From Callorhinus ursinus (lineage: Eukaryota > Chordata > Mammalia > Carnivora > Otariidae): DNA of 64,000 nt. The notes beneath the pieces are model-generated. The model was not told where the DNA came from. It searched no databases and saw nothing but the letters and a program-made list of their open reading frames with translations. The stretch covers positions 4,760,145-4,824,144 of the forward strand of contig NW_020312859.1 of the NCBI RefSeq assembly GCF_003265705.1, read 5' to 3'. The position numbers and the translations under genes were made by a program. Below, piece after piece: positions 35,443 through 49,100 of this stretch (position 1 is its first letter; each line of letters opens with the position of its first letter).

Positions 35443-35509
35443 CTTCTTTTAACCAGAAATCACTGAATACCCATCTGGGGACATGGGATAAACTGGGTTG
35501 GTGGGGGGC

Positions 35510-35655
35510 TGGGCATGATCAGATGTCCAGTTTTGAAAGATCACTAGGGTCACTGATTGGAAGGGTGGATTAGAGTGGGAGAGACTGGAGGCAGAGGGAC
35601 TGGTCAGGAGGCTACTGCAGTGGTCCCAGCGAGGGACAATGAGGCCTGAACAAGG
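35510..35655. repeat. Unassigned ancient repeat, fragment
   Basis: 'ttttgaaagatcactagggtcactg', 'ggtcaggaggctactgcagtggtcccagcgagggacaatgagg'. Same family as 19900-21360. Confidence 0.4.
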
Positions 35656-36454
35656 ACAGTGCCAACATTTGTGTGTGACTGTGCATAATATTCAGTGCTA
35701 GACGGTGAGGCAGGGAGAGAGGCGTAGGTCACACGGTATCATCACTGCCAAATATTGGTATGTACAACCTTCAAAGCAGCATAAATACAGAGAGGACAAA
35801 GTTACCCCATACAAAATGTTGAGCGCATGGTCTGATTAGAACAGAGTTGACAACAGCTTTTGTCTGCCGTGGTGTACTCAGCCTGGACCTTTTGACATCT
35901 CACCAATTGTGTGCATTGCATTTCTCATCTTAGCTCTCAGGATTACTCCGTCTAGCCAAAAACAGAGGGAAAAAAAGACCTTGAATAACAAATTTTTTCT
36001 AGCACAGTTCAGTGTTTTGTTTTGTTTAACTGTCTAGACATTGCCTAAGAAAAAAACTTGGAGGAAGAAAACATAAGATACAGGCAGCTTGCAAAGGAAG
36101 AAAGAGGCAGAAGTTTTAGCTTAGCTGTTTCCTGTGCTGATTTAGGAATGGGCTATGAATGGTAGAACTAATCAGAAAACATTTATAATTTGTCTCTTGG
36201 AAGATAGTAATGCAGGCAGCAAGATTTCTTGCAAGTGAAGTGTTGGAAAGAGATGCCCGAACCATCAGGAAGTGTGTTATTAAGACCCATAACTCGTGGG
36301 CTTCCGTTGAGCCAGGCCCTGTGCTGGACCCTCAGTCTCTGCTCCCACGGAGCTGCTGTGCTGGGCACAGGTAGCTGCTCACTCTGACCGTCCTCTGCTC
36401 GAGCACTGTGCATACCATTCCCTAAGATATCTGGCCACTTGTTCGTTCCCCCTT

Positions 36455-36605
36455 TCAGATTGTGAGTTTAGAGAGGGGCCACTAAATTATAGGCTGTGAG
36501 ACCTTAGGCGATCACACCAAACCTTAATCGTCTCTCTGTAAATTGGGTACAATGATGTCTTCCTCCCGGGGCGTTGCGCAGATAAGAAAAGATAAATGAC
36601 TAGAG
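36455..36605 (+). repeat. MIR relic
   Basis: 'gtgagaccttaggcgatcac' and 'aatcgtctctctgtaaattgggtacaatgatg'. Confidence 0.55.
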
Positions 36606-36754
36606 CACACTGAAGAGCCTTTGCCTCCCTGAGAGACAAGGATATCCAGCCTGGGCCAGGTATCCACGCAAAAGCCTATGGGGGCTAAGGATGAAAAGCC
36701 ACACCAAGCTGTCTGTCTTCCAGACTTCCCTGCTCATCCTTGGCACCCAGCACC

Positions 36755-37422
36755 TTTGCCCGAACCATTGTTAGCTCTCACCTGGACTCCGCCCAGCCTT
36801 CTTCCTACTGCTGCACATCTAATCTGACCCCCAACTTCCACCTATCTGATCTGACAGAAGCCAGAGGGACATCCTCAAAATGGGAATTGGATCATGTCAT
36901 TTTCCTATTGAAAGCCCTTCAAATGACTTTTCTGCATTTCTAAGCACTCCTTATCCAAAAGCCCTCAGCCACCTCTCCACTGCCATTTCATATCATGTTC
37001 TCTCCGTCCCAGTTTCCTCAATTAAGCCACACTGATCTTCATTCAGTCCCTTGAGCTTTCTGTGCTCACTCATGCCACGGGGCCTTTGCACACACTGTGT
37101 ACTCTATCAAAGTGCCCTTCCCGCCTCACTTTGCTCTACTAAGTTCTACTTATTCTTCAGATCCTTCTCGGTCATCACTTCTTCAGGGAATTCCTCTGGC
37201 CCTTCGAATTTGATCAAAACCCCATTATTCACTCCTTGGGCACAATGCCTGTCTTCTCCTTAACCCTCGTCATCGTTGTGATTTGAGAGGCATTTGGATG
37301 ACTATCTGTTGACTGCCTGTTTTCCTCACTGGAATAGACACTCTGTGACAGCAGGAAGATGACTGTACTTCTGTGTCCCCAAACCTGGCATATGGTTGGG
37401 GCTCAGTAAATAGGAACTTAAT
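36755..37422 (+). repeat. L2 3' portion, about 670 bp
   Basis: Clear L2 order: 'cttcctactgctgcacatc', 'ttttcctattgaaagcccttcaaatg', 'gccacggggcctttgcacacactg', 'cttattcttcagatccttctc', 'gtccccaaacctggcatatggttggggctcagtaaat'. Confidence 0.85.
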
Positions 37423-39254
37423 GTTGGAAAGCAGACTCTCTGCAAGACCCCAAAGGGCTTCAGCCATGGACCTCTCCCTTCTGGCTTCTCAAATAAAGGA
37501 GAGAATACTCAGGAAGCATGGAGGGAGGTAAGCTGGAGCAGGATGACAGGGGGAACAATTATTTGCCAGTAGGAAGAAGCTACTGAGCCTGAGTGGGGGC
37601 AGAGAGACAGGACACAGGAAAGGGCTGGAAGAGAACCATCCTGTCCCGTGTGAGAGCTGCGTCCTGGAAGGCAGGATTCCAAGTAGCAAGGAAAACAATG
37701 AAGAGGATTGAACTCCATCACTGGGGGTGCAGAAGATGCTGTCAGCATGCATCCCACCCACACCCCACAGCCTCACCACCTGGTGTTTGGAACCAGCAGG
37801 CAGTCTGGCATCCTGGGCCAGGACTATGGTGAGCGAGCGAGGCACCCAGTGTGCAACATTCAAGGAGATGCCATGCTCGGCTGCATGACCCTGAGAGCAA
37901 GCGCCTCACTGAGGTGTGTGCCCTGGACACCTCACTTGCTTCCCCCTCATGGTGCCCTGTCTGCATCTCTTCACCTGAGAACCTGCTTCCAAGCTGGGGC
38001 AAGATAATCTGTGCAAAAGGCAGTCTTTCCCTAGCCGATGAAATAGCCCAGCTCCTTCCCATCCCACTGAGGGTGTGTTCTTCACCTTTTCCAGAGTTCC
38101 CTCAGGGCCTGGGCTGCCGTTTCCCACCGCAGGACCGGGCTGGAAAACTCCCCCTTGGGGCCTACCTTCTTTCGGCCGCTTCCCTGCCCCCCTTCCTGCT
38201 GGTGCCCCTGTTCCTGCATAAACTACGTGCACCAGGATCCTCCTCTCGCATCTCCTTCTTGGGAAACCCAAAGGAGGCAGAGGGAATTCAAACACCTAAT
38301 GTTACCACCTTGACGGGCTCGAACAAACCTGAATCTCCTTTCTCACAGAAGGGTCAGTAATTCTACGGGACACTGCGGCCCGAGTGGGTCTGCACTCCCT
38401 AAAAAGGAGACAGGATCAGGCAACCCGTGCATTCAAAAACCCTGGAAGACATACCAAGGAGCCGAGCAAAGAAAGACTCCTAGAACTGGAACGAGAAAGG
38501 GAAAAGAGAGACGGCCCCGAGGAATGGAAAGCATTCCTGTCCTTGTATGTGTCCCTCCCAAAGGCAAAGTCTGTCGAGGCTTGATAAATAGAAATATTCT
38601 TGGCACAAGAAGAAAACGGGGTGTGATTAGCATCTTAAGGAACCCAGAGCTCTGGGAGGCTGGAGTGGAGGACAAAGGCCCAGGCCAGGAGGACAAAGAA
38701 GATAAAAGGGGAAGAGGGGGAGGGGAAGGCACTGCTTGCAAATGAAACAATGAAAGAGAAACCTTGGTTAAATTAGCCCTTTCTTCCAAATGAGGCTGTT
38801 TAGAATTTGGCAGCAGAGACAGTGGGGTTTCCAGGGGTGGGATGACCAGGAAATGAAAGGGAAGGAAGTGAGTGGAGATCCAGAACAAAGAGTTCTTTGC
38901 ATTCAAGCAGCTCTGGGGCAGAGACTGTGGACAAGGGGAAATGTCAAGAATACCCCAGCGTTCCCATGTGGATGTTCTTTTGGAGGGGGCTTCCTGGGCT
39001 GGTGGGAAGAAGTTACAGCAAGGAGAGGAAGCGATCGCAGAGGTTGCAGATTTCATCAACTCTGTCAGGGTCCCAGCAGGAAACAGATGAGATGCTCAAG
39101 GAGGGGGATGTGAAGAGCTGAGGAAGTAAGCACACGTTGGTCACATTCTCTTTTGGTCCAGTTCCTACAGGGGCTTTCCATTGGCCAAATCCAACCCAAA
39201 ACCAGAGGACAAGGGAATCTGCAGACTCAGTCCACTGGGCCCAGGTGTACCAGA

Positions 39255-39405
39255 ATACTGGACATGGGCTCAGGCAGAGCCGGGTTCTAGTCTCGGTTCT
39301 GCCCTTGACTGGGTGCATGACCTTCGGTAAGGTCACTTCATCTCTCTGACCCTCAGTTTCTCCTCTCTCAGTGTACAGAGGGCAAATTAAGATGAATAAC
39401 TACTG
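39255..39405 (+). repeat. MIR relic
   Basis: 'gccgggttctagtctcggttctgcc', 'gggtgcatgaccttcggtaaggtcacttc'. Confidence 0.7.
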
Positions 39406-39454
39406 AATCCAAATCCGGTGTAGAGACTTTTAAACCCAGCTGAGACTTAGTCCA

Positions 39455-39565
39455 GCCTCTCTGAGTTCACTGGTGAGGAGTGATGGTCCAGAGATGTAGA
39501 GTCCCCGGCCCAGGTCACACAGCAAGTCTGTAGGACGGCCACACCCAGCCCTCCTGGCTTTTAGC
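39455..39565 (-). repeat. MIR relic
   Basis: 'cccggcccaggtcacacagcaagtctg' is the MIR core on the minus strand. Confidence 0.5.
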
Positions 39566-41084
39566 TGCTGGGGTACCACGTGACCCTGGCAAGGAATCCT
39601 TCTGCATCAAGACACATCATGCTAAGGGCTCCAACCTCAGAACAAATGGCCGACTGGGATGAGCTCTTCAGACTCACTTCCGGGGGAGGAATTCAGGTTC
39701 CAAAACAAACCCAGAGGCTTTTCTCACAGTGGTTTCTCCGCTGATTCCTGGGAAGACAAAGTGGATGCCTTATCCAGTGCTTCTGACTCTCAGTCCGCCT
39801 TCTCCTTTTGGGGTCTCTGAGGCGGGGGTGGGACCCTACAGATGGGTCTTGGTACAGAAGTCGTCAGTGCCTTGGTTCATCAGAAGACTCGTTCTGGCCA
39901 CTGGAGCCCTCTCTGCCTGCCTACAGGGCAAGCCAGAAGTGCCGAGAGATGAACCATCCCCAGGATCAGCCTTCAGCTGTTGACTGAGAGAGTGGGTGTG
40001 TGAGCACCCTGGCCTCTCTCCCCTGAGGCAGAAAAACGCACTGGAGCTTTCAGCAGAAAGAAGCCACAGTGGTCTGCAGTGGTAGCTTGCTTGACGACAC
40101 ACCCCTTACCAGATTCCTTCCTTTCTCCATCTCCTTCTCATTCCCTTCCCACTTCCGGGGATCACCTCCCATACCAAGTACTTGCGCTCAAGTCCTTGTC
40201 TCAGATTCTGCTTCCAAAGGAACCTGAATGAGAAACCTTCCTTCTCTCCAGAAAGTTCCCTTAGTGGCGTGTGGGCTGGACAGCCTGCTTAGGATGAAGC
40301 AGTAAATGCATCAGGTGGTCCTCTGTGCCTCTAACTTCTCCCGGTGCTCTGCCCCTCTATGCCTAACCCCTCTACATCCCCCCAAAGGCTCCAAGTAGGT
40401 CCCTGCAGAGGGAGAGCCACCCAACCTCAGCCGGCACAGAATGGGCACAGCAAGGAGGTACAGAGCCTTCCAGGCTGTTTCCCTCTCCTACCCCAGCCAC
40501 CCTCTCTCTTGATAGCGGTAGTTCAATCAAGATTGAAGGTGCAGACCTTTAGCTTCAATGAGGTACCAGGCAGACTCAGTGGAATTGTCTGCCTCCTCCC
40601 TATCCACTCGTGCAAGATGATGGCATTAACATTTCCAATCCTTCTAGGAAATGATATTTCAGCTCCCCAGTTCATTGTAATGAGCCAAATCTCTTTTCTC
40701 TGAAAAATTGCACCTTTTCTTTACCCTCCTGAGTGCCCAGAAGACAGGAAGAAAGCACGTCGTATATCTAAGTGATAGTCTCTCCCCAGCCCCAACTCTC
40801 TCAAGTGATTCTCTTCTTAAGTGGATTCCACTTGGGAAGACCCATTTGTTGGGCTACTTTGCTGGGGGAGGAGGGGAGCAGAGGTTGTAGTTTGTTTGGA
40901 GAGTAAGAACGGCACACAAGAGGAAATAACACTCTCCTCCAGGGTGGGGATGTGGGTACAATGGGATTGGCAGTGTTGGAGTCAGAACTGTCATGGAAAG
41001 GGTGTGGGGGCAGTGGGTCTTGGGGTTTCAGGAGGAGTAGGGATCCCACCACTCTGTGAGAAAGTTCTCAATCTTATGCCTTCT

Positions 41085-41262
41085 CCTGAGTTGTTAAAAC
41101 TTCTCGGAGCCTTGAGTTTCTCATCCATAAAATGGGGTGATAATACACACACACATACACACACACACACACCCCTACCTCACAGGATTGCCATGACAAT
41201 CAAATGGCATAGCATCCATTAGCCTTCCAAAATAGTACCTGGAACATCGTACACACTCCACA
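41085..41262 (+). repeat. MIR relic carrying a CA microsatellite
   Basis: 'ttgagtttctcatccataaaatggggtgataat' is MIR. It runs into (CA)n at 41144-41172 and then 'ctacctcacaggattgccatgac', the MIR continuation. The CA run has therefore grown inside the MIR. Confidence 0.75.
41144..41172 (+). repeat. (CA)n microsatellite
   Basis: About 14 dinucleotides with one T interruption. Confidence 0.9.
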
Positions 41263-41404
41263 CAGATAAATTCCTCTGCCTCACCACCTAACACAAGGTG
41301 GGCATCTAGTCTCAGGACCCAATTCCAGAAGGATCTTTTGGTCTTTCCCAAGACAAATTGAAGTGAATAACGAGGGCACTTTGATGCTACATAATTGAAC
41401 ATTG

Positions 41405-41602
41405 ATCTGCACACTCAAACCAGAGTGTGCATCAGCATCTCCTAGAGGACTTGTTAAAATACATATTTCTGGGCCCCACACCGGAGTTTCTGATTCAGCA
41501 GGTCTGGGCTGGGGCTTAAGAATTTGCATTTCTGACAAGCTCCCAGGCTTTGCTGATGCTATTAGGCAAGGGACTACATTTTGAGAACCACTGATCTAGA
41601 AT
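41405..41602 (+). mobile_element. MER5A hAT relic
   Basis: Nearly complete: 'catcagcatctcctagaggacttgttaaaatac', 'tttctgattcagcaggtctgggctgggg', 'tttctgacaagctcccaggc', 'ttgagaaccactg'. Confidence 0.85.
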
Positions 41603-42079
41603 AATAATTAAACTGAATTTACATACTTGAGTTCGATTTCTGACACCACACCAGGTGCCTTCCTATCTCACCTCTTTTAATCCTTGCAGTCCATCTGTAA
41701 AGGTAGATAGGATTTAGATGCTATAGTTGGATGAAGTGAGACTCAGGTAAGGTGAGGAACTTGCCCCAGGTGATGTGATTCGTGTATGACAGACGTCCCA
41801 CTTGCCTCCAGAGTCTGCCGATCCCCTAGTCTCTCCTGCAGAGGCAGAACTGGCTGCCAATCTAGGGACAGGACAGAATGGGTCTGCAGGGGGGTAATGG
41901 ATCAGCTATGGGGAAAGGGGGTATTTGAGCACAGGATCCAGGCACACCCTGCCGGTTCTGTGTAGAGGAAAGAGCCTTGGGTCCCAGGGCAGGTTACCTA
42001 AAATCAACTGTATGGCTATTAAGCAAGGGGTCCTGGCCCTTTCTCAGCCTCTCAGACACAAATACGAATTCATTTATTA

Positions 42080-42495
42080 AATAATTATTGAGTACCTGCC
42101 ATGTGCCACACACTGTAGAGGAGTTCAGTAAACAGGATGCCCTTCCTTAAATAGGATGTGAAGGGGAGCCACAGGTTAATCCGGTAGTCACAGAAATAGA
42201 GCTGCTCTAAGAGTTCTGAAGAAAAGTACAGGGAGCTCTCAAAGTCTGGGGTGGACAGATCACAGGAGACTTCCTGAGTGAGGAACATGGAGCGGAGACC
42301 TGAAGAATAAGATGTTGCCAGACTTGTGGAGGTGGGTTGGGGGTGTTCCTGTACATGTGCGAAGGCCCTGTAGTCAGAGCAGACACTGTGCATTTGAGCA
42401 ACTGAAAGAAGAGCATAGTTGTCAGCACAGTATTTGGGGAGGGGAGCATGAGGCTAGACTGGGAAGTGGGTCCCAAACCATCAGATCATGCAAAG
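42080..42495. repeat. Unassigned ancient repeat, fragment
   Basis: 'taattattgagtacctgccatgtgccacacactg', 'gcggagacctgaagaataag', 'catgcaaagcattgtgggctttg'. Same family as 19900-21360. Confidence 0.4.
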
Positions 42496-43424
42496 CATTG
42501 TGGGCTTTGTTCCCTGTTAGTGGTGTCCTGAGCTGATTCATACCAGCTTGCAAGAACAGATTGTTAAATTTTCAGGAATTTTGTGAGCTAGTTGATGCCA
42601 TGTTGGTAGCTTGAAATTAGTCATGGTGGGAGTATTTATACCACAGAAATCAGCAGACTGTACCGATCAGGGCCTTTTTTCCCTCCAGAGAGCTGTTTGT
42701 TAAACATTTAGCAACATACCACTGGTCTTTGTCCTAAAATGACAAGGAACAGATTGATTCCAGAGGGGCGGTGTTTCTGTTCCCCTAGAGTTGTATTCGG
42801 CAGAGCTCTTTGGATCTCCGTATCTTTGCAACTATGTCTCCCCTCCCCTGGCTGCCACCTGTTTTCTCCTCCCCACAAGCCTATTCTTGCCCATCTCCCA
42901 CCTCTCCTGAGAGCCAGGTGGGGCCAGCCTCCTCTCACCTTGCCATGGATGAGTTTGCTTCTCCTCTGTGTGACTCTTCTCAGCATCTTGTCCGGAATAT
43001 CAAACGAGGAGTACCAAATTAGCTGTTTTTCAGGCTTGTGAAATGTAGATAGAGCATAATGAACGTTCTGGGCTGCTTGTAAATTACCTTGTATAAACTC
43101 CTTCACATCGCCCGCTGCCCCATCTTTCTGCATGTGCCTGTGGATAAACACAATTTTTTATCCTTCTAATTATGTAAAGTTAGAAGAAGAGGGGGACACA
43201 GAATAATATTAGCATCTCCCAGAAGGAATAAATACACCATGAGGACACTGCTATTCCTTGCAAAGCCTTTCTGGTAGGCCCAACGGCTGAATTCTTCCCT
43301 TTCGAGAATACTCACCATAGCTCCTTGCCTCTGCAGAAGGTGGATTTATATGTGGTACAGAAGGGCAAGTGGGGAACACCGCATTCCTAAGCATCTCAGC
43401 CCTGAGCCTCACGTCCAGCCCAGA

Positions 43425-44790
43425 ACCACCATTTATTAAGCACCTGCTGCATACCAGGCACTGTCCGAGTACTTTTTTTTTTTAGAGCACTCTTAGGTTT
43501 CAGAGGAAGTGAGCAGAACGTACAGAGAGAGTTCCCGTGTGCTGCCTGCCTCCCTCCCACATTCAGATTCCCATTATTAACACCTCGTTTCCGTGTGATA
43601 CATTTGTTACAATTAATGAACCAGTCTTGATCCATTATTATTAGCTAAAGTCCGTAGTTTAGAGTCTATTCTTTGTGTTGTGCAGTTCAGTGGGATTTTA
43701 AAAATGTGTAATGACATGTATCCACCAGTACAGTATCCTACAGAATCATTTCAGGGCCCTAAAACGCCCCTGTCCCACCTGTTCATCCTGTTCCCAAGTC
43801 CTCTTGGCAGCCACTGCTTGTTTACCGTGTCCATACCAGAGTGTCATAGAGGTGGAATCACACAGTATGAAGCCTTTGCAGACTCACTTGTGCCCTTAGC
43901 AGTAGGCATGTATGTTTCCTCCATGTCTTTTCATGGCTTGATCATTCATCTCTAGACATCACTGGATGATATTCCACTGTCTGGGTATACATTTATTTGT
44001 CTATCCTTTCATGTATTGAAGGACATCTTGGTTTTTTGCTTTTTGTTTTTGTTTTTTCCTAGGTTTTGGCAGTTGTGAGTGAAGCTACTATAAACATTTG
44101 TGTGCAAGTTTTTGTGTGGACATAAGTTTCCAACTCATTTGGGTAAATACCAAAGACAGCAATTGCTGGAATCATATGATAAGAGTATGTTTAGTTTTAA
44201 AAGAAACTGCCAAACTGTCTCCCAAAGTGGCTATACCGTTTTGCATTCCCACCAGCAGTGAACCGAGAGTTCCTATTGTTCCATATCCTCACCAGCATTT
44301 GGTGTTGTCACTGTTCTGGACTTGGGCCATTCTAGTAGGTGTTATAGAGATACCTCGTTGTTGTTTTAATTTGAAATTCCCTAATAACATATGATGTTGA
44401 ACATTTTTTATATACTTAGTTTTATACACTTATTTGCCATCTGTATATCTTTTTTGCTGAGGTGTCTGTTCAGACCTTTTGCCCATTTTTTAATAGGGTT
44501 GTTTTCTTGTTGTTGAATTTAAGAGTTCTTTGTATATTATGGATACAAGTCCTTTATCTGATATTCTGCAAATATTTTCTCCCAGTCTGTGGCTTGTCTT
44601 TTCATTCTCTTTAAGGCCCTCACACTTTTCATGCTTACATTTTCTCATTTAATCCCCCCCACCCCAGCACTCCATGAGCTACATAGTATTGACTCCACTT
44701 TGCTAAGCAACCCAAGCTAAGAGAGCTCAATTGACTTACTAAGTGATAGGGCTAAGATTTGAACCCAGGTCTGACCCTCAGCTTCATACC
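43425..44790 (-). repeat. MIR relic split by an old L1
   Basis: 'tttattaagcacctgctgcataccaggcactg' ends at 43471. The element resumes at about 44613 with 'aaggccctcacacttttcatgcttacattttctcatttaatcc' and 'agtgatagggctaagatttgaacccaggtctgac'. The gap between them is the L1 at 43472-44612. Confidence 0.65.
43472..44612 (-). mobile_element. Old L1 (L1M-type), minus strand, 3' portion
   Basis: Poly-T at 43472-43482 is the antisense tail. 3' UTR and ORF2 C-terminal sequence follow ('gcattcccaccagcagtgaacc', 'cctttatctgatattctgcaaatattttctccc'). Heavily decayed. Confidence 0.85.
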
Positions 44791-45149
44791 TTACATCATC
44801 GCTGTATCCCATTTGCCTCAGGTTAGCCCTCTGGAAATGAATCTTGGTCACTGCATAATAAAATAACCTTTCACAGCCTCAGAAAATAGAGGTATCGTAT
44901 TTGGATGCCTTGCAGAGCCCAGCATGGGTATTTGCATCTAAGTGCCTCAATACAGGGTGGAGAGCCCTCTGTAACCCAACCCCGCCTACCGCCTCTCTCT
45001 CTTCTCATGTTGCTAATCCCCTCACACTGTGTCCACAAGACAGGAAATGGTTTTCAGCCTCCCCAGTGTGCTTGCTTTTTCAGGAGCACTGTCTTCACTT
45101 TCCTTGTACCCTCTGATGGAAGGACCCTTCCTCACTGTCCACTGGTCAA

Positions 45150-45355
45150 GTCTTAGCCTACTTTAAATTCCTCATTCACATACTACTTCACAAAGCCCTC
45201 CTTTCTCCACTTTCTGGACCTTGGAGTTCTACTTCTGTGTACAATCTGTCTCCCGCACGACACCGACAAATTCCTTAAGCATGAGTATCATTTTGACAAT
45301 ACTTCCTTAGGCCATTCAACCAGCCTGCACATAGTAGGTTCTTCATGAATGGATG
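45150..45355 (+). repeat. L2 3' end relic
   Basis: 'cacatactacttcacaaagccctcctttc', 'ctgcacatagtaggttcttcatgaatggatgaa'. Confidence 0.6.
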
Positions 45356-45869
45356 AAGACAAAATACCAAGAAACACCATCCTCTGGTGGGTAGAGGCCC
45401 CTTTCATCTTTAAGAATATTTAACTTAAGTAAGTTTGTTTCTTATTGGTTTTTTAAATCATTTTTGCTTTCAGATTTTAACTTTCGTTTTATGTTAAAGA
45501 AAATTCCCTCTCCACATTTTAAACCAGAATCTCTGTTTCTAGTGCTATAGACCCCAGGGGCAGTCATAACTCAATAAATAAAGGAGATTTTTAAATAAGT
45601 CATTAGTGAGACCAATGAGTGAAAGCACAATGTGCATTTTTACTTTTTTAAGGCTTATCGTTTTTGTAACCACGGGTAATGGGGCTTAACAGTCTCAGCT
45701 CGGAGTCAGGCGCTGGGCCTTGTCTGACTCCTTGCTCCTGGAGCAGGATGGTGGTCCCCTGGGAGGTCCCACTCCTAGGGCCAGAATACTGCAGAATCTG
45801 GGACCAACCATTTGCACGGACTCCAGGAGCAGTGCCTGCTGGATGCTAGAAGTCCAGGGACAGCACCGT

Positions 45870-46105
45870 GGGTAGATGGAGCAGGGGTTTGGGTTCAGAC
45901 AGACCTGAGATAGAATCCCAGCTCTGCCCCGTGCAGGCTGCATAACATTGGGAATGTGCTTAACTTCTCTGAGTCTCTGTTTCTTCATCTGTGAAATGGG
46001 AAGAATCAACATACTCTATCATCATGGTATTATTGCAGTAATCTACAGAGCTATGTTGAAGAACAAATGATTGAGTGAGATCATGTCTGTAAAGTCTAAT
46101 ACCGG
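45870..46105 (+). repeat. MIR relic
   Basis: 'gggttcagacagacctgagatagaatcccagctctgcc', 'tctctgtttcttcatctgtgaaatggg'. Confidence 0.8.
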
Positions 46106-46854
46106 CCGTGAACTCCATAAAGGTGAACTTCAGACTTCTGACTTCACACCCCACTCCCCCCACCACCCCCAAAGAGATGAGTTAGACCTCCCACTTGCCA
46201 CTCGTGCCCATGAGGAGTAAGAAAAGTGGCATCTGGTATACCTCTGTATCTATCATAGAGCCTGGCACACGGTCAAGGACGAATTTTTTGAATTATTTAA
46301 TGGATATGAAGTAGCGTCCTGTCCAGTCCTGGGCATGTTTGTCCATCCTCGGACCCATTCCTTGCCTTCTCCTCTTCAACTGACGTGTGGGTTCAACCCA
46401 TAGGTTGCATTTCCCAGTCTCTTGCCAGCTGGCATCTGGCTGGCTGGCTTTGGCCAAGGACATGCCCTGGTGGGAGATTGGAAGTCAGGGAAAGGAAGAA
46501 GCCGGGGTATGTCTCCCACTCTGTCCCAGTTAGACTCCTCCTATAGCAGCGAGAGAGGCTCCTCTTTTTCTCCAGCTCCCACCATAGAGGCTCATGGGCT
46601 CCAGTTTCCACAGGGGCCCCAGCCCTCACCTCTGATAACCTCGCCTCCTCCATCTGCCCCGCCATCCCCTGGGAGGCAATGTCTCCTCGCTAGTGCTGGT
46701 CTCTGAGTTACGCAGCCTCTCTCTGGCTTCTCAGCTCTTCCATCACCAGATGGCCAGTTCTCTGGCATTAATCCCCCTGCCATGTACACTTGAAGCCGTT
46801 TCCAGTATCCTGCTTAGACCCCTCTTTGGAAGCAGGAGTGTCTGAGCTCAGAGT

Positions 46855-46995
46855 TCAGAGAACCCGCTCTTTCAAGTTCCACCACTCACAGGCCATGTGG
46901 CCAGTCAGTCCATGTGAGCCTCGCTGTCCTCATTTGTAACAGGGCTATGCTGCTTGTCTCCTGGGATCGCGGTGAGAGTCCAACAAGGTGATCCA
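46855..46995 (+). repeat. MIR relic
   Basis: 'ttccaccactcacaggccatgtgg', 'tcgctgtcctcatttgtaacagggc'. Confidence 0.6.
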
Positions 46996-47279
46996 CTCAT
47001 ATGCTCACTAAAGATTTGTGGAGCGCCTGCTGCAGGTGGAGGCACAGGGGATGAAACAGGGAACAGAGTGCTAATGGCCCTGTTCTCGGGGGCTTCCGGT
47101 TCGTAGTACTAGATGTGCCTGTAAACTGCAAAGGGCTGCATATGCCTTAGCAGGAACCCTAGCCCTGTCCTAGACCGGATAGTGGAGGCAGGGACATGCA
47201 GCGATGGGTGACAGGGACCCAGACAGCAAGCTGAGCCCCTGCTCCCACCAGACCCAGCCAGGGTGTTCTGTTTGTGTGC

Positions 47280-47700
47280 ATCTGTTAGTGCGTCATAGCG
47301 CGCTCTAATTAGTTGTAAAGGATTGGCCTGATTCTTCTGTGCAAGGGTTTTGTTTTGTTTTGTTTTTTTTAATGGTGTTTATTTGACGTTATTTAAAGTA
47401 AATGTGCCATTGACTAGACCCTGCAAATCTTGTTTATGCCTGGATTGTGCCTGAAATGATATTCTCCAGACCACGTTTTTAGTTATTGATGACCTCTTTT
47501 ATAATGATGGAGCCAGCTTCCCTTGAATGGTTGTATTGATAACAATATGTGGCCAACAATCTATTTGCAACAATTCTCCGAAAGGCAAAAGAAAAGCATT
47601 TGCACACATGTGGAAAATAGGTAAATTTGCCATTTTTATGCAATAATGAAAACAGAGCATGTTAGTTCATATCCGACACTTCTCGCCTCCTGAGTATTTT
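47280..47700. other. Repeat-poor AT-rich block, possible conserved element
   Basis: Apart from a T-run at 47345-47370, no repeat signature. It has cores such as CTCTAATTAG, ATTTGACGTTATTTAAAG, TTGATAACAATATGTGG and TTATGCAATAATG. It lies 0.4-0.8 kb upstream of exon C. Enhancer function is a guess. Confidence 0.3.
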
Positions 47701-47864
47701 GATCTCTCTTGCACTGTCGTGTGAAGAAGGTATTTCTACTGCCCTTTTAATGACAAAATCACTAAGACTTAAAGAAGAAAGGCAACTCACACAGGTGGGT
47801 CATAACTAGAACTAGAAGGGCAGGTGGAAAAAAGAGAAGGAAAACACACAGTGCTTTTTAAGGC

Positions 47865-48302
<438 letters not shown>

Positions 48303-48449
48303 TAGCATAACCTACATTGATTATCCATCGGAAGCTGCATCCTCTTTGGGGCTGGCTGGAGTAGCCTGCTCTGTGGGGCCCCAGGACAGCTGCCCGTCTT
48401 GTTCATTCACCCATTAATTCATTTGTACGTGTGTCTGTTTGTCCATCCA

Positions 48450-49100
48450 TTCATTCATTTGAAGGTATAGCCATTTATGCAACACAAATTTAAAAGTCCC
48501 TGCTGTGTGCCGGATGCTATGGGAACCATAAAACTAAAAGCGCCATGGTCTCTACCCTTTAAAACCTGAGCAGGAAGATAAGCTATGCACATCAATAATT
48601 CCAGGGCAAACTGGAAAGTGGTAAGTGTCATATGTTCAGATAAAATGCTGCAGGGATTCAGAGGTGGGGGGAAAAAATCGCTTCTTCCATCAGGAATGCA
48701 AAATGTGATATGAACCAAAGCTCCAAGCACAGGATGAATTTAAAATTAAAGAGGGGGAAGAAGGGCCTCTAGTTAGAACAGCACAAGCCAAAATGTAGCA
48801 CCTGGAAGCAGAGAGTATGTAGCAGCTCAGGTTGAGGAAAGCAGAGACCATGTCATGGGACTAGTGGAAAATAAGGTTGGAGCTAGATCATCGGTGGTTT
48901 ACGAACAAACTTAGACAGCCGGACTTGATTCTGGAGGCAAGAGAACTCTATTGGAAATTTTTGATCATGGAGGTGATCAGTGCAGATCTGAGCTTTGGGA
49001 TCATTTATCTATCGCCAAGGGTAAGATTAATCCGAGGGAGGAGAATACAGGATTCAGATGCCCAGTTAGGAAAGGGGCTGCTTCACCATGGAAATGAGAG
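48450..49100. repeat. Unassigned ancient repeat copy
   Basis: 'aaaagtccctgctgtgtgccggatgctatggg', 'aaactggaaagtggtaagtgtcatatg', 'ggaggtgatcagtgcagatctgag'. Same family as 19900-21360. Confidence 0.4.

Noticed and set aside
38433..39059. 208-residue minus-strand open frame
   Set aside because: Low-complexity Ser/Pro/Leu composition, no recognised domain, no splice or codon signal; lies in intron. Looks like a chance frame.
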